A program made the translations under genes and the position numbers. From contig OZ244901.1 of NCBI GenBank assembly GCA_965221545.1, positions 2,108,001 through 2,172,000 on the forward strand: DNA of 64,000 nt. Direction: 5' to 3'. Origin of the DNA: JAJEFO01 sp022819605. Lineage in GTDB: Bacteria; Pseudomonadota; Alphaproteobacteria; Rhodobacterales; Rhodobacteraceae. Under the pieces are notes generated by a model. It saw nothing but the letters and a program-made list of their open reading frames with translations. It was not told the origin of the DNA and did not search any database. Positions 49,942 through 57,914 of the stretch are shown one piece after another. Each line of letters opens with the position of its first letter. Within the stretch, counting starts at the first letter, position 1.

Positions 49942-51906
49942 GTGAGCGAGCAGCCGTTTCCCAACCTCTTTTCTCCGGTCGACATCGGAAACCTCACGCT
50001 CCGCAATCGAATCGTATCAACGGGACACGAAACCCATCTGAACGAAAGGGGCCAGATCGGCGACTCGATGATTGCCTATCACGAGGCACGCGCCCGTGGC
50101 GGCGCCGGACTGATCGTAACCGAAGTTGCGCTGGTTCATGCCAGCGCCGTGTTCGTAGCCAATCCGATCCGGGTTGATACCGATGTTTGCATTCCCGGAT
50201 TCAGCCGACTCGCGCAGACGGTACACAGGCATGATTGCGGACTGATCGCCCAGCTCTTTCACCCCGGGCGCGAGATGCTGGCATCAGAAGACGGTACCGC
50301 GCCCGTTTCATTCAGCGCTTCGCCTGCACCGAACGAGCGATTCCACGTCATGCCGCGTCCAATGTCACGGGAAATGATTGCCGAGGTCATCTCGGCTCAC
50401 GGTGATGCGGCCCTGCGGATGCAGGAAGCTGGCCTTGATGGGGTAGAGATAGTTGGTTCGCACGGGTACCTTCCGGCGCAGTTTCTGAACCGCCATGTCA
50501 ATCAACGCAGCGACCAGTACGGAGGTTCTCTCGAGAATCGTGCCCGCTTTACTCGGGAAATTGCATCTGACATTCGCGCCAAGGTGGGCGAGGAATTCGT
50601 CATCGGCCTGCGGCTCTCGGGGGACGAGCGCAGCTTTGATGGCATAGAGCAGTCCGAGATGCTGGACGCTTGTGAAATCCTTGCCGGCGAATCCACCCTG
50701 AACTACTTCAGTGTTGTCGCCGGATCCTCCGCAAGTCTCGCGGGTTCGGTTCACATTGTGCCGTCGATGGACGAAGAGGTGGGTTACACCGCGCCTTTGG
50801 GCCATGCAGTGAAGGCGCGGACGGGCGTGACAACGATGGTGACCGGCCGCATCAACCAGCCGCAGGACGCCGAACGCATCATCGCTTCAGGGCAAGCGGA
50901 TCTTTGTGGCATGACGCGCGCCATGATCTGCGATCCGGATCTGGGCAATAAGGCCCAAACTGGACGCGGCGATGACATCCGCGCCTGCATAGGCTGCAAC
51001 CAGGCCTGCATCGGCCACTTTCACGCGGGCTATCCGATTTCGTGCATACAAAATCCGGTAAGCGGTCGCGAGACCACTCTTGGTCGAGTTGAATTGGCGC
51101 GCACGAAGCGGAAGGTCATGGTAATAGGTGGCGGGCCCGGCGGAATGAAGAGCGCTGCCGTCGCCGCAGAGCGCGGTCACGACGTCACGCTGTTCGAAAG
51201 GGATGTCCAGCTTGGCGGCCAAGCGCGACTGGCGCAGGCCTTGCCGCATCGTGCAGAATTCGGCGGGATCATCACCAATCTGTCACGCGAAATGGCTCTC
51301 GCGGGGGTGGAAATTCGCAAGGACATCACCGTTGATGAGACAGCAATCAAGGAATTTGCCCCGGACACGATCGTCGTTGCGACCGGTGCAGAACCGAGAT
51401 GGCCGGAATTCGAGGGCCGCGATGACGCTCATGTCGTGGATGCCTGGCAGGTTCTTCGCAACGAGGCGAATGTCGGCAAATCGGTCGTGGTGGCGGATTG
51501 GCGTGCCGACTGGATAGGGATCGGAATTGCAGAGCATCTGGCACTGCGAGGCCATCAGGTGAAGCTGGCCGTCAATGGCTACATGCCCGGCCAGACGATC
51601 CAGATGTATGTCCGTGATGCGAGCATCGGGCGCCTGCAGAGCCTCGGCGTGGAAATGGTGCCCTACGTTCGACTGTTCGGAGCCGATGAAGATTCGGTCT
51701 ATCTACAACACATCATGAACGATGAACCCGTGATTTGCGAAGGCGTTGACACCCTTGTTCTGTGCCAAGGCCACAGTCCGCGGAACACGGTAGAAAATCT
51801 CGTGCGCAGTCTTGGCATTGAACACCACCTCGTCGGTGACTGCGTTTCGCCTCGCACTGCTGAGGAAGCAGTCCTGGAGGGGTTGCTTGCAGGCCGTGCA
51901 GTCTAG
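49942..51906 (+). CDS. Old-yellow-enzyme/4Fe-4S/FAD oxidoreductase, trimethylamine-dehydrogenase-like
   Basis: A 654-residue three-part enzyme. Residues about 1-360 form an FMN TIM barrel of the old yellow enzyme type (NLFSPVDIGNLTLRNRIV, YHEARARGGAGLIVTEVALV, GSHGYLPAQFLNR). The cysteines CIGCNQACIGHF and a further Cys about 11 residues later bind a 4Fe-4S cluster. The C-terminal half binds FAD and NAD(P) (KVMVIGGGPGGMKSAAVAAE). The layout matches trimethylamine dehydrogenase, 2,4-dienoyl-CoA reductase and N-methylproline demethylase. An MttB-family gene nearby hints at methylated amines. The start is GTG 49942. Confidence 0.85.
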   Translation: MSEQPFPNLFSPVDIGNLTLRNRIVSTGHETHLNERGQIGDSMIAYHEARARGGAGLIVTEVALVHASAVFVANPIRVDTDVCIPGFSRLAQTVHRHDCGLIAQLFHPGREMLASEDGTAPVSFSASPAPNERFHVMPRPMSREMIAEVISAHGDAALRMQEAGLDGVEIVGSHGYLPAQFLNRHVNQRSDQYGGSLENRARFTREIASDIRAKVGEEFVIGLRLSGDERSFDGIEQSEMLDACEILAGESTLNYFSVVAGSSASLAGSVHIVPSMDEEVGYTAPLGHAVKARTGVTTMVTGRINQPQDAERIIASGQADLCGMTRAMICDPDLGNKAQTGRGDDIRACIGCNQACIGHFHAGYPISCIQNPVSGRETTLGRVELARTKRKVMVIGGGPGGMKSAAVAAERGHDVTLFERDVQLGGQARLAQALPHRAEFGGIITNLSREMALAGVEIRKDITVDETAIKEFAPDTIVVATGAEPRWPEFEGRDDAHVVDAWQVLRNEANVGKSVVVADWRADWIGIGIAEHLALRGHQVKLAVNGYMPGQTIQMYVRDASIGRLQSLGVEMVPYVRLFGADEDSVYLQHIMNDEPVICEGVDTLVLCQGHSPRNTVENLVRSLGIEHHLVGDCVSPRTAEEAVLEGLLAGRAV

Positions 51907-52127
51907 GTTCAAAGGCGCTGCCAAACGAACTCCAGTCGCGATCTTGATCGAACGACGGTTGCGTCAAGCGGGATGGCCCGCGGCGGTCCCGCAGCGGATT
52001 GCGGAGACCGGGAGGGCTGCGCGTGAAGCGCGTGTGCAGATGACAGAAGCCAATTCTCCGAAACGTCGCAAAAGAGTTACGTCTTGCCGCCGAAAGCCGT
52101 TGCGCTCGGAACGCGGCACGGGCTACA

Positions 52128-52308
52128 TGTGCGTGCCTGATCCTGCCGGACGTCCGGCAGGCTGGAGGGAATGCGGTGCAGCCACACGGCCCATGCCGCA
52201 GCCGCCCCCGCGACTGTAAGCGGAGAGCGCCGCCCGGAACCCACTCCCGGAGTGCAGGGGGGAAGGAGGGCGAGGCGCGATGACCCGCGAGCCAGGAGAC
52301 CTGTCAGG
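52128..52308 (+). ncRNA. Cobalamin riboswitch upstream of cbtB-cbtA
   Basis: The block GGGAATGCGGTGCAGCC, the core GCCGCCCCCGCGACTGTAAG and the B12 box GAGCCAGGAGACCTGTC (52289-52305) identify a second cobalamin riboswitch. It ends about 40 bases before the cbtB start codon, so cobalt uptake is presumably repressed when B12 is plentiful. Confidence 0.93.
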
Positions 52309-52350
52309 CATGGATCAACCGCCGTCGGGTAGGGCGGCAAGGAGGTAGAC

Positions 52351-52521
52351 ATGACGACACGTACACTTGCCGAGGCGCGTCCCGCATCGGCTTCGCTTGG
52401 AGTGCTCTTGGCGGCTCTTCTCGGACTAGGAATCGTTGTGCTGACAGGTCACGTGCAGGCCGATGCATTGCATGCAGCCGCCCACGACGTGCGTCACGCC
52501 AACGGCTTTCCCTGTCACTAG
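52351..52521 (+). CDS. cbtB: Cobalt transporter subunit CbtB
   Basis: A 56-residue membrane protein with one transmembrane helix (SLGVLLAALLGLGIVVLTGH) and the diagnostic His-rich C-terminus AAHDVRHANGFPCH. AAGGAGGTAGAC precedes the ATG. CbtB is the small partner of CbtA in predicted cobalt uptake systems regulated by B12 riboswitches, as here. cbtA begins three bases after the stop. Confidence 0.93.
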   Translation: MTTRTLAEARPASASLGVLLAALLGLGIVVLTGHVQADALHAAAHDVRHANGFPCH

Positions 52522-52524
52522 CCA

Positions 52525-53208
52525 ATGCTTGGCAGAATCCTGACCAGCGGTTTGATCGCTGGAGCCGCGGCGGGCCTATGTGCCGCGGTCCTTCACCTCA
52601 TGTTCATTCAGCCTGTCCTGCTGCACGCAGAACTCTATGAGAGCGGCGAATTGGTGCATTTCGGGGCGGCCTCCGGTCCGGCCGCCCGTCCCGGGTTCGG
52701 GCTCGATCCAGTCCGAGACGGACTGAGCGTAATTTTCAGTATGCTGACCTATGCAGGCTTTGCGTTGATTCTTGTCGCGCTCATGGCGCTGGCCGAAGGG
52801 CGTGGGGCGATCATTTCCGCGCGCAGCGGCATGCTTTGGGGCATTGCCGGTTTCGTCGCGGTGCTGCTTGCACCTGCATTTTCCCTTCCTCCGGAAGTGC
52901 CCGGTGTCGCGGCCGCGGACATCCTGCCAAGGCAGGTGTGGTGGTTCGCGACCGCGATCTCTGCAGGGGTAGCCATGTGGCTTCTTGCATTTGGGCGATG
53001 CTGGCGAGCTTGGGGCGCCGCCGCTGTTCTGTTGCTTGCGCCGCATGCCATCGGAGCGCCGGAGCCTGATAGCTTCGCGGGTCCGGTGCCGACCGAACTT
53101 GGTGCTCTGTTTGCGGCCCGTGTCTTGGGAGTGGGTCTTGTCGTCTGGGTGCTCCTCGGGCTCTTATCGGGAGTGCTTTGGTCCAGTGATCACGAGACGG
53201 CTTCGTGA
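52525..53208 (+). CDS. cbtA: Cobalt transporter subunit CbtA
   Basis: A 227-residue integral membrane protein with five predicted helices (first MLGRILTSGLIAGAAAGLCA, last VLGVGLVVWVLLGLLSGVLW) and conserved His in AVLHLMFIQP and LLLAPHAIGAPEP. Together with CbtB it forms the predicted cobalt permease. The stop overlaps the next gene by GTGA. Confidence 0.92.
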   Translation: MLGRILTSGLIAGAAAGLCAAVLHLMFIQPVLLHAELYESGELVHFGAASGPAARPGFGLDPVRDGLSVIFSMLTYAGFALILVALMALAEGRGAIISARSGMLWGIAGFVAVLLAPAFSLPPEVPGVAAADILPRQVWWFATAISAGVAMWLLAFGRCWRAWGAAAVLLLAPHAIGAPEPDSFAGPVPTELGALFAARVLGVGLVVWVLLGLLSGVLWSSDHETAS

Positions 53209-53702
53209 ACCGCGCATTCGCTCTGTTCATCATTGGACTGGCATTCGGCGGCGGCATCGGCTTCGTGCTGGCAGCGGCCAATGGCGTGACGCTTGACGGT
53301 CACGTTCACGCTGACAACCTTGAGCCAGCGCATCTTGGCATTGGCGGAACTCTCGGCGAAGGCCACAACCACTACCAGAAGCTGGATTTGGCGGGCAGCA
53401 ACGCGCCAACGCTTGACGTCCTGGTGACGGAGGACCCGGATCAAGGCTGGAACCTGCGCGTGATGACGACAGGATTCACGTTTTCGCCCGCAAAAGTCGG
53501 TCGAGCCCACGCGCCGGGGGAAGGCCATGCACATGTCTACGTGAACGGGCAGAAGGTCACACGGCTATACGGGCCATGGATGCACCTCGCGACATTGCCG
53601 GAAGGCGTGGCGGAGATTCTGGTCACACTGAATGCGAATGATCACCGATTGCTGTCAGTGGGAGGAATGCCAGTCGAGGCAAGGGTCTTGCTTGGGCAAT
53701 AG
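53205..53702 (+). CDS. Exported histidine-rich protein of the cobalt transport operon
   Basis: A 165-residue protein with an N-terminal hydrophobic segment (about residues 4-25) serving as signal peptide or anchor, then a His-rich stretch (DGHVHADNLEPAHLGIGG, GEGHNHY) and a beta-rich domain with AHAPGEGHAHVYVNGQKVTR and PWMHLATL. The clustered His suggest periplasmic metal binding. Coupling to cbtA implies capture or delivery of cobalt. I do not know a characterised homologue. Confidence 0.7.
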   Translation: MNRAFALFIIGLAFGGGIGFVLAAANGVTLDGHVHADNLEPAHLGIGGTLGEGHNHYQKLDLAGSNAPTLDVLVTEDPDQGWNLRVMTTGFTFSPAKVGRAHAPGEGHAHVYVNGQKVTRLYGPWMHLATLPEGVAEILVTLNANDHRLLSVGGMPVEARVLLGQ

Positions 53703-53908
53703 GGCCTGATGGGGACCTTGAAGCTTGTGCCGGGCGGTGCGCATTTGGTGATCGGTGCATGTCTTGGCTCGGCAAGAGGCAGGTTGCGCAGGTGCAAATT
53801 GGGCGCAGGAGCTATGGACCAAGGTATCTACACCCAAATTCGCCCGACAAGTCGCTTGTCCACCAATTCCTCCGTGACAGCGTCACTCTCATGCCAGCCG
53901 GAAGGATC

Positions 53909-55438
53909 ATGACTGGTAAACGCAAGAAGCGCTCGTTGACCCGACTTGATGAGGCGAACCCGATTCAGATGCCTAGCCTGGAAGCTGTTGGCGGTCGGCT
54001 GAACATCCTCAGCGACGCGGACATGGCCCGCATCCATGAAGCTTCGCTGGCGCTTCTCGGCGACTTCGGTATGAGTGACGCGCCTCGCTCCGTCACTGAC
54101 TTGGTGTGTGGCGCTGGCGGCTCGGTCACCGATGAAGGGCGTCTCGCCTTTCCGCGCAATCTGGTCGAACGCGCCCTTGAGGGTCTTCGGCGCGAAGTCA
54201 CGTTGTTCGGGCGCGAGCCTGGTCACGACCTGAGGCTTGAGCGTTATTCGGTTCACGTCGGGTCGGGCGGCGCGGCACCCATGATTCTAGATGCCGAAAG
54301 CAACAGTTATCGGGCGTCCACCTTGGGAGATCTCTATGACGCGGCCCGTCTGGTGGATGCCTTGCCACATGTCCAGTTCTTCTCGCGCTCGCTGGTGGCA
54401 CGGGACATGGAGGACGACCGATTGCTGGACATCAACACGTGCTTTGCCGCGCTGGCGGGCACCGCAAAGCATGTCATTGTCAGTTCCAGCTCGGCGAACC
54501 ATGTGCGGGACATCGCCAGCATGTGCCACCTTGCGGCAGGCTCGCCCGATGCCTTTGCCGCGCGTCCGTTTCTGTCACTCAACATAAATCACGTCGCCCC
54601 GCCCATGCGGTTTGCGTCCGAAGCCGCAGACGTTCTGGTTGCTGCCGCAAGAGCCGAAATTCCTTGCATGGTCAACACCTTCGGCCAGCTGGGCGCCTCA
54701 AGCCCCGTGACCTTGGCGGGGTGCCTGGCACAAAGCAACGCGGAAACCCTGGCGGGAGTGATTGTTGCCTGGCTTGCCAATCCCGAGACTCCGGCGATTT
54801 ACGGCGCTCGTCCCATGGTCACCGACTTGCGGTCTGGCGGCTTGGCGGGCGGCAGCGGCGAACAGGCGGTTCTGACGGCGGCGGCATCTCAGATCGCGCG
54901 GCACTATGGCTTGCCCAATTCCACCATCGCGGGCGCCACGGACAGCAAGACGGCTGATGCGCAGGCGGGCTATGAAAAGGCGCTTTCGGTCACGATGGCG
55001 GCCCATGCTGGGGCAAATCTGATCACCCAGACGGCGGGCATGCAGGCCGGGCTGATGGCCGCCTCGATGGAGGCCTACGTGATTGACAACGACATGCTGG
55101 GGGCCATTCGACGCAGCCTTGCCCTAGTCGAAGTCGGTTCGGAGACGCTTTGTCCGGAGATGATCGCGGAGACAATTCGCACCGAAGGCCATTTTTTGGG
55201 GCACCCGCAGACCTTTGGCCGAATGAAATCGGACTTTCTCTATCCCGACCTGGCCGACCGCCGCTCGATAGAGGATTGGGAAACTGCGGGGAAATTCGAC
55301 ATTCGCGCCAAAGCCAAGGAGGTTGCAAAGACGCTTCTCGCCACGCATTTTCCCGCTGTTCTGGACGCCACGGTCGAGGCCGCGCTGCGCCAGACTTTCG
55401 ATATCCGCCTGCCACGATCGAGGACACGGCCCCAATGA
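53909..55438 (+). CDS. Trimethylamine-methyltransferase (MttB) family protein without pyrrolysine
   Basis: A 509-residue TIM-barrel methyltransferase of the MttB superfamily, with LNILSDADMARIHEASLALL, FARPFLSLNINHVAPP-like central block (here AARPFLSLNINHVAPP), and SDSKTADAQAGYEKALS-type motif (ATDSKTADAQAGYEKALS). No in-frame amber codon is present, so it belongs to the non-pyrrolysine group, whose known members demethylate quaternary amines such as glycine betaine with corrinoid proteins. No corrinoid-protein gene is in view. ATG 53909 follows GGAAGGA. The stop overlaps the next gene by ATGA. Confidence 0.87.
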   Translation: MTGKRKKRSLTRLDEANPIQMPSLEAVGGRLNILSDADMARIHEASLALLGDFGMSDAPRSVTDLVCGAGGSVTDEGRLAFPRNLVERALEGLRREVTLFGREPGHDLRLERYSVHVGSGGAAPMILDAESNSYRASTLGDLYDAARLVDALPHVQFFSRSLVARDMEDDRLLDINTCFAALAGTAKHVIVSSSSANHVRDIASMCHLAAGSPDAFAARPFLSLNINHVAPPMRFASEAADVLVAAARAEIPCMVNTFGQLGASSPVTLAGCLAQSNAETLAGVIVAWLANPETPAIYGARPMVTDLRSGGLAGGSGEQAVLTAAASQIARHYGLPNSTIAGATDSKTADAQAGYEKALSVTMAAHAGANLITQTAGMQAGLMAASMEAYVIDNDMLGAIRRSLALVEVGSETLCPEMIAETIRTEGHFLGHPQTFGRMKSDFLYPDLADRRSIEDWETAGKFDIRAKAKEVAKTLLATHFPAVLDATVEAALRQTFDIRLPRSRTRPQ

Positions 55439-56358
55439 AGATTGCAGTTTACGGTACCGGGGCCATGGGGTCGCTCTATGCGGGTCAGTTCTGCGAGGCC
55501 GGACACGAGGTTTGGGCGGTGGATTCATGGATTGCGCATGTCGACGCCATCAATGTCTCGGGCTTGCGGTTGGACGGGGTCAGCGGCAATCGCAGGATTG
55601 ACGGCATTCGGGCTGTGACTGATTTCGCGGAAGTCGGCGCATGCGACTTGATCGTGATCGCAACGAAGATGGCCGGTGTCGGTCCTGCGGCTCGCGCGAT
55701 TGCGAGGCATCCGACGCCCGAGACGATGATTCTTACCATTCAGAACGGTCTGGGCGCCGCCGAACGGATCGGTGCATTCATGCCAGTCGACAACGTCTTT
55801 CTGGGCGTCGCTGACGGGTTCGGTGCCTCGCTCAAGGGACCGGGGCATGCGCATCACAACGCGATGAACCTGATCCGCATCGGAGAGATTGGGGGCGGTC
55901 AAAGCGATCGCGCCGAAGTGTTGGCTGAGCACTGGCGCGGTGCAGGATTCAGGGTGCAGGCTTTTGATGACATTCAACAACTGATCTGGGAGAAGTTCCT
56001 CTGCAACGTCACCTACAGCGCGGCCTGCACGGTGTTTGACATGACGGTCGGGGAACTTCAGGCCCATCCCGAGCGTTGGGCAATTGCCTTGGGCGCAATG
56101 CTGGAAGCAAATGCCATTGCGCGTGCCAAGAAGATCAAGCTGTCCATCGAAGATCCCGTGGAATACGTCACCGCCTTTGGTGCCCAAATGCCCGATGCCC
56201 GGCCCTCCATGTTGCTGGATCACAAGGCCAGGCGACGCTCGGAACTGGATGCGATTAACGGACAGGTGCCCGAACTGGGCCGTGCGCTTGGCATTCCGAC
56301 GCCGTACAACGACACGCTGGTTGCAGTGTTGCGGCAGCGCGAGGCGGCTTTCGACTGA
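55435..56358 (+). CDS. 2-dehydropantoate 2-reductase family (PanE/ApbA-like)
   Basis: A 307-residue NADPH-dependent reductase. The Rossmann motif is KIAVYGTGAMGSLYAGQF, the conserved Lys lies in VIATKMAG and the later one in LIWEKFLCNVTYSAACTVF, with LDHKARRRSELDAINGQV at the substrate site. The fold is that of ketopantoate reductase, but coupling to the MttB-family gene suggests a different 2-oxo acid substrate in catabolism. It is convergent with the DmdA-like gene. Confidence 0.85.
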   Translation: MKIAVYGTGAMGSLYAGQFCEAGHEVWAVDSWIAHVDAINVSGLRLDGVSGNRRIDGIRAVTDFAEVGACDLIVIATKMAGVGPAARAIARHPTPETMILTIQNGLGAAERIGAFMPVDNVFLGVADGFGASLKGPGHAHHNAMNLIRIGEIGGGQSDRAEVLAEHWRGAGFRVQAFDDIQQLIWEKFLCNVTYSAACTVFDMTVGELQAHPERWAIALGAMLEANAIARAKKIKLSIEDPVEYVTAFGAQMPDARPSMLLDHKARRRSELDAINGQVPELGRALGIPTPYNDTLVAVLRQREAAFD

Positions 56359-56458
56359 GGGAAACCATGACGCGGTCCTGTTCAACATCGGCCGCACGCG
56401 CAAGTCCGAAGTCGTCGGGGAGTGTGCGCCGACGTCGCCAGCTCGTGCGTTGAACACG

Positions 56459-57571
56459 TCAGGCAAATGGCAGGTCCGAAACCTCGCCGATGCGGGTCGT
56501 GCCGTCAATGCAGTGCACAGCAACCGATTGGCCCGCGTCCCAGAACGACCGGGCAATCAGCGACAGACCCACGTTGCGCTTCAGTCTTGGCGACCAGATC
56601 GCGCTGGTGATCTGCCCAACCTGCAGTGCACCGACACGAACGGGCCAAGGCTCCGCGCAGGTGGGGCAGGGATCGCCGTCAAAGAGGATTCCTCGGACTT
56701 GCCGCGGTATTCCCGCATTGGCGGCACGCTGCAATGCTTCGCGCCCAAGGCAGTCGACGTCGGCGTCAAGGTTGCAGAATTTCTCAAGGCCGAATTCCAG
56801 GGGCGTGTTTTCCCGCGTTATCTCGTTGCCGTAGGAAAGCAGCCCTCCCTCTATTCGGTCGATCAGGTTAGGACAGCCGGGCGCAATTTCAAACGCTTGT
56901 CCCGCCTGCCAGACGGCGTCCCAAAGATCGCCGCCCAACTGACCTCCGTCGAGGTAGATCTCGAAACCTCCCTGCATTGAATAGCCTGATCTTGCGATCA
57001 ACTGCCGGGTGCCGGAGAAGTCGATCCAGTCAAACTTGAAGAATCCGATGTCTCGGATGTGGGGTCCGAATAGATCAGCCAAAAGCGGCTCTGCTTTTGG
57101 CCCCTGGATGGCGAGAGGAGAGACGTCGGGCTCGTCGATGGCCACCTCGAGGCCGCGGCCGAGCGCCAATCCCTTGGCAAACAGCAGGAGATCGGAATCC
57201 GCCGCCGACAGCCAGAAACGGTCCTCAGCCAGCTTCAGAAGTACTGGGTCATTCACCATCCCGCCGGTCTCGTCCGTGATCGGCACATAGAGGCAGTCCC
57301 CGGCCTTGGCGCGGGATATGTCGCGGGGCGTCATCCATTGAACCAGCCACGCTGCATCCGGACCCTGGACTTGAACCTGTCGCTGGCAAGCAACGTCCCA
57401 GATCTGGACGTGTTCTCGCAGGTGCCAGTAGTCTTCCTCCACCGACCGCCCGTAGGACTTGGGCAAGAGCATGTGGTTGACCACTGAAAACTCGCTGACA
57501 CCGGCCCTTTCTGCCGAGGCCGTAAAGGGCGTCCGGCGCAGGCGGCGCGAGAATCTGAGGCCGTCAGCCAT
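56459..57571 (-). CDS. DmdA-like THF-dependent demethylase (GcvT/aminomethyltransferase family)
   Basis: A 370-residue GcvT-fold protein. It resembles the dimethylsulfoniopropionate demethylase DmdA along its length: RRTPFTASAERAGVSEFSVV, NHMLLPKSY, REHVQIWDVACQRQVQVQGP, ITDETGGMVNDPVLLKLAED, ARSGYSMQGGFEIYLDGGQ and LLSYGNEITRENTPLEFGLE. Such enzymes move a methyl group to tetrahydrofolate. DMSP is the best guess, but other methylated substrates are possible. ATG 57571 lies at the end of the transthyretin-like gene (8-base overlap), so the genes are cotranscribed. Confidence 0.8.
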   Translation of the reverse strand: MADGLRFSRRLRRTPFTASAERAGVSEFSVVNHMLLPKSYGRSVEEDYWHLREHVQIWDVACQRQVQVQGPDAAWLVQWMTPRDISRAKAGDCLYVPITDETGGMVNDPVLLKLAEDRFWLSAADSDLLLFAKGLALGRGLEVAIDEPDVSPLAIQGPKAEPLLADLFGPHIRDIGFFKFDWIDFSGTRQLIARSGYSMQGGFEIYLDGGQLGGDLWDAVWQAGQAFEIAPGCPNLIDRIEGGLLSYGNEITRENTPLEFGLEKFCNLDADVDCLGREALQRAANAGIPRQVRGILFDGDPCPTCAEPWPVRVGALQVGQITSAIWSPRLKRNVGLSLIARSFWDAGQSVAVHCIDGTTRIGEVSDLPFA

Positions 57572-57914
57572 GCTCCGTCGAACACCAGAGCGAAAAGCCA
57601 TGGGGCGACAGGATCAGCGGGACATGATAGCGGCCCGCCGGATCAGGCATGGTGAAGCGGACAGCCACTTCGTCCATGATGCGGGTACCGTGGGTTTGCG
57701 CGACACGGCTCTCCCAATAGTCTCCAGTCTGAAAAACCATTTCGTAGCGGGCCGTTGGCTCGGGATCTGCAACTTCCCGAACCAGGCGCCCTCCTTCATC
57801 CATGTTCGTGTCGAAGAGGGTCTCACCGGTGTCGAGGTTGATCAGCCGCACGGCGATGCCGCCCGCATGGCTGCCGTCCACGGCGTTGAGCGCATGCGAC
57901 GAAACGACCGCCAT
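57564..57914 (-). CDS. Transthyretin-like protein lacking the hydroxyisourate hydrolase signature
   Basis: A 116-residue protein of the HIUase/transthyretin family: VVSSHALNAVDGSHAGGIAV at the N-terminus and RYHVPLILSPHGFSLW near the end. True 5-hydroxyisourate hydrolases finish with the tetrapeptide YRGS, which is needed for activity. Here the corresponding end reads LWCSTEHG. The catalytic His residues of SSHALN and YHVPL are present. No other uric acid genes are nearby, so a function outside purine breakdown is likely. It is coupled to the ThDP and DmdA-like genes. Confidence 0.8.
   Translation of the reverse strand: MAVVSSHALNAVDGSHAGGIAVRLINLDTGETLFDTNMDEGGRLVREVADPEPTARYEMVFQTGDYWESRVAQTHGTRIMDEVAVRFTMPDPAGRYHVPLILSPHGFSLWCSTEHG

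Noticed and set aside
53909..55438. Possible pyrrolysine-containing MttB
   Set aside because: The reading frame contains no internal amber codon, so it is a standard non-pyrrolysine member.
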